From positions 32,475,862-32,539,861 of the forward strand of contig CM049307.1 in the NCBI GenBank assembly GCA_026874595.1: a stretch of 64,000 bases of DNA, given 5' to 3'. Positions 1-13,369 of this stretch are shown piece by piece. A program made the position numbers and the translations under genes. The stretch comes from Sipunculus nudus. Lineage: Eukaryota; Annelida; Sipuncula; Golfingiida; Sipunculidae. Below the pieces are notes generated by a model that did not search any database, was not told the origin of the DNA, and worked only from the letters and a program-made list of their open reading frames with translations. Position 1 is the first letter of the stretch. Every line of letters begins with the position of its first letter.

Positions 1-129
1 CAGTAACACTGGCATAATACTATTTTTGGTTAGTTAAATCATAGTTAACTTTGGTTAGACAAGTCGTTCCTGTTTAAGTTGTTTTCGGTTCTGCAAACTT
101 CTCTTCCAGGGAAGTGAGTTCCGTTCTCT

Positions 130-907
130 CTTCTCCGTTTCCTTGTTTATTTTTATTTATTTATTTATTTATACATATATTTTACCAGGATGGCCCATTC
201 AGCATGTTCAGCTGTTTTTCGATGGGGTCCTGGAAATATCACAGAGAAATATACATTGACAAAGATATATACATTACATACTCATATTAGAATAGTCATT
301 GAAAATAAAATAAAATGTTTAAAACAACGATCTAAACATACACATATTTAAAACATATAGATTGCTACATATGACATTAATGTAATCATATACAATTATA
401 AAGGTCGATTATTTAAAAATCTGAGTTTAAAACATGGAAATCGTCATAAAAAGGATTTATATAGTTGTTTAAAACGCTTAACATCAGTTACGTGTCTTAA
501 ATTATTGGGAAGTTGATTCCAGTAATGCGGGCCTGAGTAAAGAAAGCTTGATTTAAATCTATCAGTTCTCGGTTTTATGATGGCAAGATTGCCAATGGTC
601 GTGTGTCGTGTATTGTATGGGTAACGTGCATATTTGAGACCATGTCTAAAAGTAGGAGGTGCATCACCAAATAAACATTTAAAAACTAAAAGATTTACAA
701 AATAGCGATATCTCTGTTCCACGGTCATCCAACCTAACTGAATTATTAATGATGCTGGAGAAGTATTTATATCGAAGTTTTTTGTAACAATACGGGCAGC
801 TTTATTTTGGAGTCTCTGGATTTTTGACTTGTACGTTTTCGAGCATCCACCCCATACAGAAATACAGTAATCAATATGGCTTTGAATAAGAGAATGATAT
901 ATAAGTT
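130..907 (-). mobile_element. 5'-truncated non-LTR retrotransposon (LINE) tail, reverse-transcriptase C-terminus
   Basis: On the minus strand a frame open from about 905 to 444 reads like the C-terminal end of a LINE reverse transcriptase. It contains IDYCISVWGG, then KIQRLQNKAARIV, then HYWNQLPNNLRH and a final FKQLYKSF. These match the usual end of Jockey/CR1-type pol proteins (family knowledge). A TAA stop sits directly upstream of the frame, so the copy is 5'-truncated. About 300 bp of 3' untranslated tail follow, ending in a TAAA-type simple repeat (150-172 on the plus strand reads ATTT repeats). It is a dead fragment. The exact clade cannot be fixed without the endonuclease and the full polymerase. 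Confidence 0.85.
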
Positions 908-929
908 AGAGAATGATATATATCCTTTG

Positions 930-1600
930 AATTGAAATTTATCTAATTTTTAATTTTAAACATTCCCATGCACCACTATTGGTCATTTAAATGATTCCTT
1001 TGCTTTGTCCTCAAGTACCTTATATTATGTTTTATCAGTGATATATAATCTGGATCATTCTGTAATGAAACGTTTAGTTTCCAATTGGACGGTCCTTGAG
1101 TTTGATCCGACACGGAGCATATGGAATACTGGGAGTTTCCTCGGTATCTTATCCTCCAAAAATCGATTAATCCATATTCAGATAAGATAGATTTTAATAA
1201 TTTTACTGATTCAGATTTTGACTTATAGTTTACTGTTAGCTTCAGGGCGGAAAAACTCTCAGGTGTTTATAGATCTGTCATTTATCTGTCTGTCTGTAGC
1301 TTCCAGCTCATACATTGCTTATCCAGCTTATTAACGCGTACCTTTTTATGCACTTTTATGTACACCCTTTACCGGATTCCTATATCGTCCGGACATTCCA
1401 TACAATTAGTAATTAATTTAACAGTTAAATTAATTAATTAATTTATTAATCAAATATGTCTTGAAATAAAACAAGTATTTTATTTTAAAACTTCCAACTT
1501 ATGTAATAATAAAGCTCGGAATATGGGCCAAATAAGTGAATGCAAACACGCTTTTGGGAGCATCTCACGATTGGGATAACCACATCGCGAAGTTTGTTTT
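930..1600. other. intergenic, nothing recognised
   Basis: AT-rich DNA with a short TTAATTAA-rich patch at about 1419-1452. No coding frame, RNA gene or repeat was recognised. Confidence 0.5.
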
Positions 1601-1607
1601 CAAATAA

Positions 1608-1845
1608 TTACTCAGGAACGAATGGATCGATTTCTCCGTTGAGGAATGGGCCACATTCAACTTGAACGGATTCGGGTAAAATAGCGCTAAATTTTCCGGG
1701 GGTATGCGCTCTACTTAGAAAGCCCCTATTTACAAGTCCTGCGTGAAGCCAGTCAGCGGTGGTCGGACCATATACCGTGATCCCTGTTGCCTCGGGGATG
1801 TATAAATCGTTCATTGGGTGTAAGGGCTTACATAAACGTATTGCT
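1608..1845 (-). other. unassigned coding-like segment (possible terminal exon or pseudogene)
   Basis: The minus strand is open from about 1858 down to a stop at 1608. It reads roughly QAELPAAIRLCKPLHP, then MNDLYIPEATG, then a stretch ending in GEIDPFVPE. Composition is balanced and base content is higher in GC than the surroundings, which is why I list it. An in-frame TAA lies just upstream. A weak acceptor (CTGCAG at about 1840-1845 on the minus strand) could make this a last exon. I do not recognise the family. It may equally be a relic of a mobile element. Confidence 0.25.
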
Positions 1846-2061
1846 GCAGGCAGCTCTGCTTGTCGTTAATGTGGCCGTAGAGTAGCTATTGGATACTGGA
1901 ACAGACTTTTAATGGCAGAATAATTATAGCTGTTCCGTTAGTCTCCCCCGCACCCAGACACAGACTATACCATACTGGCCGACCTAAGTGGCATCTCATT
2001 CTAGCCACTTACCAAATCGGCGACGATCATTAGATACGGCTAAAGACCCACGTCCAATATA

Positions 2062-3029
2062 CTGAAACTGTAATTATGGTAAATGACTGTTTTACTTATT
2101 CTAAGTATGTAACCGAAACGTTCTCAGCCCCAAACACCAGGACCCCGTCTTGTATAAACAGTATTTTCTAGGATAAATAGTCTCAAATAGGCAGGAGTGG
2201 GGTAGAATTTAGAGATTTAAAGCAATCTGACGGTCCTCCACTAAAGTGTTTTACGTCCCAACTCCCAATATTCCTTCAAGTTAGATCACGAGCAGACGGA
2301 GTGATTTGAGACCAAGACAAATAGCCAAAGCACGTGACATAAGAGCTCTGTATTTTTTTGGTCGCCAGTGGCTGATATGTTGTGGAGGAAATCTTATCTA
2401 AACACAAAGGACGTAAACTGATATTAGTGGCAACCCCTGAGACCTGAGCATTGAACCGCCAGACTTGCTCGCAGCGCCATCTGCTCAGATATCTATGTTC
2501 GTGACAGACGGGGTGCAAATTGAAAAATCACACGTAGTACGACGACCTCAAAAAATACCTTAAATATGCGAATAGTTATCATCAGAAGTGGTTCCTAGGC
2601 CACAGTCATGACGACGCAAACACGTCAGTTAATTTATTTAAACTTTATTTTGAATACTGAACATTTTGTCCATTAAATTTAAAGTACGTGACGGGCATGA
2701 AATGAATGAATGAACCAGTAATGATGACAAATACCCCGATACTAAAATGTAAAATGGAGGTTTATTTAATTTTTTCAATGGATTTAATGTGTAAGTGCTA
2801 TTCATTGCTATTTCAAATCAGTTCTGTGAAGTATGTATATGTGATGTTGATCCCTCGTTCTTTACGTGACGTTCGTTCTCTCCACAGAGACGAGTCGTTT
2901 GCATGTGGATTAATGCGGTCATTACCTGTTGGTCTAATACAAATGGGTTTTAATGATTTTCTTTATATTCCATACAAGTCACGGAGCATCCCCGCCGATA
3001 GGTAATCAAAGAGACGGCTGGGACGAGAA
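2062..3029. other. intergenic, nothing recognised
   Basis: Short frames occur on both strands (for example 2276-2518 minus and 2706-3005 plus), but none shows a recognisable motif. Confidence 0.4.
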
Positions 3030-3390
3030 TCACGAAATCCACAGAGCTCTCATAGAAACAACCTGTAGATGTCGCCCGGGTTCCAGGATGTCATAGAAAA
3101 AAAAGTCAGAATTCATGCTGTGGAGTAGTCTGAGCAGGCAGCAGTTGTCGTCCGTGTCACATGATTGTTTTAATTTCATCTTCTTTCCGTAATCTCTAAA
3201 GCTGAAGGAAACCTGAGGACCCGGAGAAAGCGATGCACTGACCTTGGACGTGCATGCCTCGTACAACCCTCTCTTATAGCCACCCCGGGGATCAAAACCA
3301 AATATCCAGCGGACTAGGTCGAGCGTTGTACCACTCGACTGTCCAAGCCATAGGACTCTACAGGGGCATATATCCATGTCAACCGGCTCA
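3030..3390 (-). other. unassigned coding-like segment
   Basis: A 115-residue minus-strand frame (3377 to 3030), also open upstream of its first Met. It has varied composition, with FDPRGGYKRGLYEACTSKV and DTDDNCCLLRLLHSMNSD, in DNA of higher GC than its neighbours. A run of T/A bases near 3096-3104 could hide a frameshift. In the alternative frame the sequence continues NPGDIYR and meets GTTGTT, a poor donor. I do not recognise the family. It could be an exon of an unrecognised minus-strand gene, perhaps shared with the island at 1608-1845, or a fossil. Confidence 0.25.
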
Positions 3391-3399
3391 AATACACCA

Positions 3400-5709
3400 C
3401 TATACTAATGTGATATTTAATATTTGATTACATCCAGTGGAGAAATATGACAGTAATAAATAGCTCTCACGGCATATTAACTTTCCTTCCCCGCCATGAT
3501 AGGTTAGCCTTCCTGTTGGACACCTCTGTTAACGTTGAGGTGTAATTTTCCAGGAAAAGTGGAAATAGGACCGTTATCCTGACCGTAGAAACTAACGCTC
3601 CACTTAGTCCGTTCAAGAGACTCTCTGTTGCCCTGCTTGCATTCGGCAAATATCATTAAAATATCATAAATATTCATGTACATTAACACTTAGATAAGGA
3701 GCAGTGAAAAGTTTTAGATGGCTTTGAGGAACCTCACGTCTATGTATAAACAGCTGCCTGGATTTCAGTTTAATGGATTAAGCAAAAGTGCTGGCACAAG
3801 GACATTTTTATACTTGATTACTTGTTGCAAGCTCTCAGCGTTCAGTGATAGCGCACGCAATATATCATTACTCGGCCCACTCCACAGTTGACAGGACAAC
3901 AACCATTTGTTTGGGTTTTATAAAAACTGACAGTACTTGGGCATTACTGTTTGAACTAAGAAATACTCATTATTATGATTAATATTAACAAAACTATCCA
4001 TGTAAGTTCTTTCTCATATATCCATTCCGTGTGAAAAATTTGCAATTTACGCCTGGAATTGTAAAATATGAGCATTCCAAGTATGAAGATTATAAAGTCT
4101 CGTTACCATATAAACAGCAAAAAAAAAATTGTAAAAGTGTTAATTAATACACAATCCATGAATAGAAATTGAGGGAAGGACGTCAACAGCATAAAGTCCG
4201 AGATTACCGATATACACGACGACGCAATACTTAATCAAATAAGTACTCAATCAACTAAGAACCTATGATATCAATTTAATTAAAGTCAAGAAGTTCATGT
4301 CGTCTTTTTAAGAATATGGTGTGTTTGATTGGCTCCTTCCTGGCGAGGTTCCATCAAATTAATTAAACGCACCTTCCGATGTATACAGCGAATATGAAGT
4401 CACAAAGAAAGGCCATAACGGGAGCCATTCAATTGCTTTATTAAACCAGGGGTCCTTTGTGAACGACTATATTAGTGTGGTTTATAGATCCTGGCGGTTT
4501 ATTGTTCTGCCGGGTAATGAATTATCTGTTCTTCCGAGCCTAATCACGCTAATGATGTATATGAAACGCTTGACATTTTATTACTTATTCTATATAAAGG
4601 ACATTATGGGATTATTCTTGTGTATGGGAATAAAAGAACGAAGAAAGACATATCAAATTTCTCTTATAACATATCATCATGAATTAAATTCATTTAGAAT
4701 ATTTGCTTCAAATGAATTATGGTTATTTGCCATTGTACACAGTCATTGTTGTAACTTATTTAATACCAACATGTATGTTATTTTACGGAATGTCTTACTT
4801 GGACCAATACTTTTTTACTCATTATATGCATTTTTTATCTTCAAACCAAATAAATCTTATGATGGGGTCTTAACACTTCTCTTCATGACGGTTTTCAATA
4901 TCCTTTTATTTGAAATTTCCCGTGCATGATGTTGTAATTGCATTCAGTAAAAGAAACATATATAATGATATATTTTGCCTCACGTATCTCACGTAAGCAA
5001 AATTTTCTATGAAACAAAATGTAAAACAAAAAGCTATAGTTTCCCTTTTATTGATTAATCGTTTAATTTCTTACGATAAAATTATTATATCTCCTTTAGA
5101 CCCAAAGATTTATTCTAGAAAGGATAGGGAGGTTTGCCATATGTTGAGCTTTTATATATTTCTATATTATGATATGATTAATGATATCATATGTAGCATT
5201 TCCCATCTTCTTATCACTGTTTAAGTTTAATTGTATGGAATGGATGATTTTAAGTCTTTATTTACATAAAAATGTAAATACCGTAAATACGACATGGCCA
5301 TAACTTACGTATTCTCATGCAGCCTTGACGTAAAGATCATGTTAATACATGCAAACCAAGGAAACCATGGGACAGTCATAAAAATTAACAGTATAATAAA
5401 TAGAACAAACTTTGCAAAAAAATATGCAAAATTAACGATATGAATTAATCCACAGCGCTGAGGTCCATGCTTCAGACGGATCAAATTACTGCAGTGATGG
5501 GTAGATGGTGTGGCTGCTGGGAGTATTATTTACAGAACTAAGTAATTATGTTAGCCGTCATTGTTTAATAATCACATTAACCGTGCATTAATCCAATAAT
5601 GTAATTGGTTTGAAGAGAGGATAAAGTTGATATTATATTATTTTCTAGTATTTTATTTTTGATGGCTTGAAATCATTAACTGCCACCTCTCGAAGAATAA
5701 ACATAATTA

Positions 5710-5711
<2 letters not shown>
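3400..5711. other. intergenic, nothing recognised
   Basis: Very AT-rich. The longest frame (4459-4929 plus) opens with GTG and has the hydrophobic composition expected of AT-rich noncoding DNA. No gene is supported. Confidence 0.5.

Positions 5712-5743
<32 letters not shown>
5712..5743. repeat. (TA)n microsatellite
   Basis: Uninterrupted TA dinucleotide run of about 32 bp. Confidence 0.95.
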
Positions 5744-5744
<1 letters not shown>

Positions 5745-7249
5745 TTTAGACCTAAAGGCTTAGTAATTTGTCACATTTCGCAGAAAAAAACAATATCCAC
5801 GAATTACCCGCAAGAGTATTAACATATTAATCTAACAAACTGTTCAGGTGGACAGGCCAAGGCTGTCTATATTACCTTTCTCATTACAACAGGGTCTCAC
5901 CATACCGACGTCATGATTAAATCCTACACAGAGCTTTAACTCAGTTACTAGAAGTAGATTTGTTGAGCTAAATCTATAGGTTCCCTTTGCTCATCATACG
6001 TCTTTGACTACATTATCCCAGCATTCAAACGAGAGGTGCTGGTCTTCTGACAGCTTATCTTAAAAATGAATGTTGAAATGTACTCTGGTTTAGCTCGTTA
6101 GTCCGTGAGCCGATGTACCGTACAGTGTGGTACTCATTTGTAAACTCCTTGCATGACACATCTACTTTCAAGATAGTGTCGATTCTTATTTTGTAACCTT
6201 GGTTGGGGGTACTGTTTCTTCCGCCATACTTTGCTAGTAATAGATTTGTTCAGCGTCTCTTGTTTTAAAACATTGTCTAGCAGCTAAACCACGACTGTCC
6301 AATACGCCTGTCCTTTTCTTCATTTTTTTTTTCTGGTTTGATGCAAGTGGATTTTGAAGACAAAACATGCAATACAAAGGACATTCTTTCAGTTTAGAAC
6401 TAATAGTCGATATACAATACAAATAAATAGTAGTACACAGACCGATAATAGATATAATTACAAGGTAATTAAATTCAGTTTTTATAATATATTACAAATA
6501 TTAACTTTATTAAGAATATCAGCTTTCAAAATACAAAGCCTTTTCAACACATAATTTATGCAGCAATTGAGCAGCCGTGGCGTCACTAGCTCTTTTAATG
6601 TGTTACTGGACCGTACAGAAAAGATACATAATTTCGTTAACTGGCCATTTTATAATCGAGGAATGATTAACAGAAATCTGACTTCCTATATACATCTCGC
6701 TTATTTTTCCATGTTTTTTTTTCACTGAAAATAATATGTATGGTTGGAGTTGAACAGTTAGAATTAATCAGTTATAGGTAATTAAAATTAATCATAACAC
6801 AAGCTGAGATAAATTACTTTTTTACTACCAAGACTAAATCATAACCTGTGACACATAACTTCTGTCCCTAACATTTTCTATATATGAAAACACCGATTCA
6901 GTAATGTGGAAACCCGACGACGATGCATCTCTACATATGACAGCTCGCATGGTAAATTATAAATGTGCTCCGGCTTTATTACTTTCGTTACTGTGGGGTC
7001 AGTTTGTATCCCCAAATATTTCAAATATTTCACTCTCGTGCATTTAGTCTTTGTCAAAATTGTTTTTCCTTTCTAGACATGTTAGGACATGGGAAACATG
7101 TTCTTTCTTAGTGCAAGAAAAAGATCGATTAAGAAACTCTTTTGCACTCTGTCACTGCACTACAATACCTCAAAGACCTTTGCTGTCTGTATCAACCCCG
7201 CAGAGCCTAGCGATCTTCATCTGGCCAGTAGAAGCTTGATGTCGCGAGG
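5745..7249. other. intergenic, nothing recognised
   Basis: AT-rich unique-looking sequence with no supported coding frame or repeat. Confidence 0.5.
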
Positions 7250-7595
7250 CATCAATCTAGTATGAGACTAGGTCATTCAGAACACTTGGTGCTATGTTAT
7301 GAAATGAGTTACCTTTAGCCATCCGGAAAATCAATATTTTAGAAAGCAATTCAAAACCCTCTTGCTCAGGTGTTTTCACTGAACTGTTTGTTATTAGTCA
7401 AACTTATATTTTAACTTTTTTTAAATGACGTATTATACTGTGATATAGTATCAGATTATGAATGTCTTTTATGTGTATGCTATAATACCTCAAATGGTAT
7501 TTTTTATGTGAAGCGCATAGAAGCTTGAAGTCAATTTGCGCTATATAAATGAATATAATAATAAGAATAAGAATTAGAATAAGAATAATTAGTTT
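7250..7595 (+). mobile_element. decayed LINE 3' end
   Basis: Translating the plus strand from about 7273 gives RSFRTLGAML, a stop, then NELPLAIRKI. This is the familiar WNELP motif of LINE reverse-transcriptase C-termini with the Trp codon changed to TGA. Downstream the sequence reaches GCGCTATATAAATG (about 7540) followed by a loose ATA/AAG-type simple repeat, a common LINE tail. The copy is heavily mutated and inactive. Confidence 0.6.
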
Positions 7596-8250
7596 TTGTA
7601 GTTTTTGCCGACGTGATAGCTGTCAAGTGTAAAAAACATGCATTAGACTGCAATTAAACGGTGTTTTTTAATATAGGAACTCTCTTACGTTTTCGCTGAC
7701 CATTATTATAAATCAAAATCATTTAGTGACTACTTATTTACATCATGCGCATACTTTTAGTATAACTTCATAAAGTTTGTAATCGGTTATATTGTTTTAA
7801 TGACGTTTCAGATTTGATAAGATATTAACCATCCTCAGACTTGGTAACTCACAGGTTAATGACATATATTTGTAAGTACAAATTATCAGGTCAACTGGTC
7901 TTCGAGGAGTAATGTTTTAATGAGGGTTTTAAAAGTTTGTCTTACATTGGTAAACAAGAACCATACATAAACAAGCAATGAAAATCTTCACTATACAGTT
8001 ATAGCACGATCGAGTTAATTGTCACCCGTGTTTTCTGCCTGTTTGTCTATCTCTTTTACTGGACTGTGTATCTAAAGGTGTCTTGTCTTTTGGAGGCATT
8101 TGGTATTTAGGGTTCACAGAGGATAATCTTAATCCAAAACATTGCTCCTTATTCAAAACAAGATTTGACACACAAGAACTTCCAAGCAGTTGTCATCAAT
8201 GAACGATGTCTCATATGTCTGCTCATAGATATATAACAGTTTCCCAGCAA

Positions 8251-8280
8251 CCCCCCCCCCCCCCACATACACACACACAC
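8251..8280. repeat. poly(C) plus (CA)n microsatellite
   Basis: A run of 14 C residues followed directly by ACATACACACACAC. Confidence 0.95.
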
Positions 8281-9789
8281 GTACTTACTTTCTCCAATGC
8301 AACCGTTGTTATAGCACTTTTTTGGGAGTGAACACTTTCAACCTGTGTCTGTTTACCGTAACAAGACTGCTTCACCAAAGGTCTGATCTTGGGCATGCGC
8401 GGTAACTCATAAATACTGAGAAGCATCTTGCAAGAAGATACATCGCAGAAACACTGGTTTGAAGCTTGAAAAATCTTGATTTGTGAAGTTGCAATGTACG
8501 ACCACCAGATAGAGTGCCTGCTTTATTTATGTTTGCACCACTGATCGCGCCCGGTATAACGTCATAGAATAAACTTTATTTAACACTCAAGACATAAGAA
8601 TTGTATCCTTTAAAAATGACCAGGGGAGAATAGGTCCGAAAGTTTCAGAAAATGGACAGGGGTAGGTAAATGGAGAGCACAATCAAGCATTCAACAATTA
8701 CCTTAAAGTTATGTATAATATAACATTAACCATATGACATAAACCTGCTGACGTTGTTAACAGAACTACAGATAAAATGCACAGCATTACAGTAATGGTA
8801 AAAAATGTGTAGTCAAACAGTTTTGCCTTTCCCAGAAAAAAGAACTGCTTTTCAGTCGACAATTATAGGTAAATAATCATGCACAGTATATATGTGACAA
8901 AAATGGTTGTGGAAAATATGTGATTCCCCTTTGATTGCTCAATCGGTAAAGCAGTAAGGTAAGGATTGAGAATAGTGTCTATGTCGGGGCAGCTGGACTT
9001 TTGTTGATCTGTTTTCTTGCCTGTAGGGGCGTGCGGTTTGTAGTTACCTTGGCGTGCTTCTCGATTGAACAAAGTAGTAGCAGGGGCATAGCAATTCCTT
9101 ATCATCGATTCAAATAAAAAATTAAAGAGGAATATTCAAATACTTCCGCTTTCAAGACATGGGTGATTAGCTCTTTTATATAAACCGTCCATGTAACATC
9201 TCGCCACCGACAGGCCTAAAAAACACACACTTTTGTATGTCGTATCGATGCCGGGATTTTCTGCAACATTGAAAGACTTACATCAATCCAGTCACAATAC
9301 TGCATCGACAGCCACAAAAGAGAACGCTAAACGTTCAGAGAAATAAAAAAGGGGCGCTTAACCATAAAAGGGTTCTGAAACAGAGCACTTCCTCTGAGCG
9401 AGATATTGAACACGTGTTTTAAACTCATGGATAGAAATGCTAAATGCGTCATTTGATATGTTCCTTGAGCATTACGTGGCAACAATATTAGGATAAAGGC
9501 CGATAAATTGTAAACGGGGCGTATCGATGCCAACGTTTTCCTGGTAAGCGTATAAGAGTTACAGGTCACGTGATATGCTTTAGTTTATGCAGCTGTTGAA
9601 TTCCTATACCTACCAGCGACCTCAGGACCGTCTTTCATTCATATATTTATTCATATATTTATTCCATTTTCAGCTCCTCAGCCTTTAAGCGTTATCCTAT
9701 TGAGACTGTGGGCTTTTTTTGTGTTTGTCAAAGTGTTAACCGTTCCTGTTTTCGTGATTACTTGAGGTAATTTCTTCGCGCGTGACAGG
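8281..9789. other. intergenic, nothing recognised
   Basis: Only short shadow frames. No domain, RNA gene or repeat recognised. Confidence 0.45.
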
Positions 9790-10056
9790 GGTTTTACTCG
9801 GTTATTCTGGTATCAACCAGGTTCGATGTGCCAGTCCTGGATGTGTGCCATCCCTATTGCTGGATCAAAACACCGAGGACCCCCAAAGGGGCACTCGTTT
9901 GTGAGTGAAATATGACTGTTATGCACAGTCTCCCCATTAAGCCTGCAGAGCGCTACCCTGGGTGGGGGCCGACCGTGAAAAATCTCACCATCTCGGCAGA
10001 TTTGAACTCCCGACTTTGAGTCCTGCGCTCTACCGCTGAGCCACAGAAGCATGTCA
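9790..10056 (-). mobile_element. tRNA-derived SINE
   Basis: The minus strand begins with a tRNA-like head. An A-box-like TGGCTCAGCGGTAGAGCG lies at 10042-10025 and a B-box-like GAGTTCAAATC at 10009-9999, with normal spacing for an internal pol III promoter. A non-tRNA body of about 200 bp follows. The cloverleaf is not intact, because the anticodon stem does not pair cleanly, so this is a SINE copy and not a tRNA gene. Its 3' boundary near 9790 is approximate. Confidence 0.7.
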
Positions 10057-10059
10057 GAT

Positions 10060-13000
10060 TATGCCGAGGTCTCTCCCATGTGATTTCAGCGTCCGCCAGA
10101 TATCTACACATCCTTTCGAAAATAGGTGACATGAGGACCTGTTTTTACACTTCATACATTGTTTCTTTGAAGTAATAATCAAATATCACGATGATTTTAA
10201 ACATTAATATTTTGTTCGCTTTTGACCACCTTTATCCAAGTGTACAGGGTACGGAATGTTGATATTTTATATTTGCCTAACATGAACAATATTGATTTAC
10301 ATTCAATCATTTCTAAAGAATATTTTCGGCGGCATTTCATATCAAGTAACCTCATTAGGGGCATGGTTTGGCGATAACGCTCAGATTGTGACAATTAGTG
10401 TCAGGCCTGACAGATTACAGATCAACAATTCCATCCCCAAATTGCTCTAATGACATACGCAATTAAACGTCCTTAGCTTCTCTATGGGTCTGCAAGGGAG
10501 GCCCTCAGGTAAAATCGGATAAAACTGATAAATAATTTACACTAGGCGATGTCCAACAGGCATCATTATAGGGACAGGAATGTCGTGATGTTGCACAAAG
10601 CCCGACTTCCATATGATAACTTGTGAAAACTCCATGTTCATTAATATCGATATAGGTTTTGCCAATTTGTTATCGTAAGCATCAGACTTAAGGAAAGAAA
10701 CACCATAACCTGAAACCTTAAAAGGGAAATGTAATATGTTAAAACACGAACTCGCGCTCTCGCTCAACAAACGCGGTTGTCAACCTGGCCCAGCTCATAA
10801 ATGTGGCAAAAACTTCAGACTTTCATGATTTCTCCAATTGTTGCGATAGTCATGACTTCATTTGTTTAATTTTTAATTTTTCGCACCAGATATCAGTTGG
10901 AAGTTGAGTCTTGTTGATTCAGGCATTCAGACATTGCGTCCCAATCTTTCAGACATCAGAGTTAGCAGCGTATCGCAGATTTTTTTACTTTTATGATTTT
11001 TATACTTTCACCTTTTATTTGAGACTCAGCCTTATGGGCCACGATATCATACTTCATACATTTTTGGTCAAACTGCAGGGGTGGTGAACTGAAACATTTA
11101 TGTATTCTTATTCGTTAGATGGACCTAAGGGAAACTAAACGAGTAAACAACGGGTCTATCGATCCTTAAACCCTTCGTTGATGTTTCGTTACTGCAATCT
11201 GTATTTTAAGTAACAAATTATCGTTAGTCTCTTTTGTTAGCATTTCTAGGAAGGGTCTAAGCAGCATCCAATGCTCCTTTTCCTATGCTCTTCTGTCGAG
11301 GAAGGTTGTTTTGAAAGATTATATTTCTTAGGTTGCGGATAGACAGAAACGACGAAGAGTGCTTTTTAACCAATCGTCTCCATGACGTGCACTTTGCCAG
11401 GCCGGTGTCAATCTTTACCCGTACGATTGCAACCACTGCACATGTACAGAAATCTGCATAAAAGCTTTATATGACACTATAAAAAAGCGGTTCTTTATTT
11501 TCAGAGTGGAGGTCTAACTAGGTATCCAGGTACCATATTTATGTTAACGCTTTTTCAACCAACTATAGACAGTTTAAAATTTTATTATTCTAATAAAATA
11601 TTGGTTTATAATTAGGTTTAAGGCTTAAAGCCTAACGAATACTTTACATAAGTTTTAGAGGGGACAATCCAGCTGATGAGATTATGGGTCAACATTCATC
11701 ACTTTGAATCTCATTATCATTTACTTGTTTGTTTGCCAATTTTGTTAAGACTTGTAGGATGACAAACAGAAACATTTATATCCTGCTGAAACATATGAAG
11801 TGATGGTCTAAGGCATAATATACGATGGTTGAGCATACAGGTGCTGATACTGTGAAGTGGCTGATACGTGTCAGTCTCAAAATACCCTAGCCGGTAAAGA
11901 TACAAAAAAGAAAAAAAAATTAGATGCCACATCTACGTGATTCAAAGGATAATGCTGTAAGGTCAACAACTATCACTAAGAAATTAAAACGTTGGTATGC
12001 TTTGTCTCAAAATTGCCTGATGGTTGAGACATTTCAAAACTGTTCGGTCGAATTACTTTTGAGGATCCCAAATTTATATGCAGGTTTACAGGAATATATG
12101 TTTTATTAATAAACATACTTTCAGTATGATATTCAAAAGCGAACTGTACAATTGCTTTATTAATACCCTGACAAGACTTGATTTTCTAATAATATTAGCA
12201 GACTTAGTGCTCATAGGGCAGTTAAAGAATTCACGGCTGAAATACTCACCAAGTTGCTGTTAATCGGCTGTTTTATCAACAATACAAGTACAATGCGATA
12301 TAAATGAATTCAAGATACAGCTTGCACCACCAGCCTTTAGCTCCCTATATATTTTCTAGAGTTAATGAGAATACACAGATTTAAGAAAACGGGAAACTCA
12401 TTTGCTCATTACCGAGAAACTACACAAAACATTTCTGTTATTTGACTGTAAACATGCGTTAAAGGATAGTAAAATTAGAGCTTGCACCGCTAGTCTTGTT
12501 CATCTCATTAACCATACCAAGTTTCTGTACTATAACTTATTGTACAGTTGAACCTAAAATCATGAATTAAACTTGGAAGTCTAGAAAAAAGTTAAAACTG
12601 ATCAAAATTACAAAAATATAGGTAACTATCAATGCTCAATCAGCATTTATGTTTCAGGATAATAAATAAACCCAAAGCTGAGAACACTCCACGTTTGCTG
12701 TGATTTGATAGTCCCATAAATACATATAAGAATATATATAAGAATAAATATATAACAGATGGTGCCACTTTTCTATATCAACCAAAAAAAACCAGAAGGT
12801 CAATGATGAAGTGCTCATCCGGCACCTCCGCATAATTAATAATGTCATTTTCACCAGGCACATGAAATTACCTTTTGATCAGAAATTTGGTATTTTGGGA
12901 GGTGCAGGTTAAAGTTTTGTGTAAAGTTTGAGAAGGCGGCTCGAAGACTAATCAGATAAAACAAGCATTTTTTGTTATTTAAAAAAAGCTTGCATAAATA

Positions 13001-13369
13001 TGCATAATCAATAAATTTCTGTCTAGAAGTTTAAAGCCATCGCCTGGCCCTAACAGTAAAAAAAACTAAAATGTGTCAAGAAATTAAGGAGAAGATGTGC
13101 TTTGTGGACGTCAGCCGCATGGAAATGACCTTATCTCATCGGGCTAATGGCTGGATGTGCTAAAAAATTGAAAAGGACATATTCCGATACCTGACGTGTA
13201 CAAAATAAAGATAATATATTGAAACTTTTATATAAATGAAGCAAATAAATATAACTTAGGGGATCATAAAGTGCACCGGCTGTCTGTTTTTGTTTATATC
13301 ATACAACGACTGCTGCGCATTCAGTCACCTGCAGTCACGTTGTTTTTCTGTTCGTCAACATTGGCACGT
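10060..13369. other. intergenic, nothing recognised
   Basis: About 3.3 kb of AT-rich sequence with scattered short frames. Nothing supported. Confidence 0.45.

Noticed and set aside
4459-4929. 156-codon plus-strand frame
   Set aside because: It opens with GTG, not ATG, lies in very AT-rich DNA and has a Phe/Leu/Ile/Tyr-rich composition expected from base bias. No motif and no splice context.
9813-10052. A tRNA gene on the minus strand
   Set aside because: A and B boxes are present, but the anticodon arm does not fold and a long non-tRNA body follows, so I call it a SINE.
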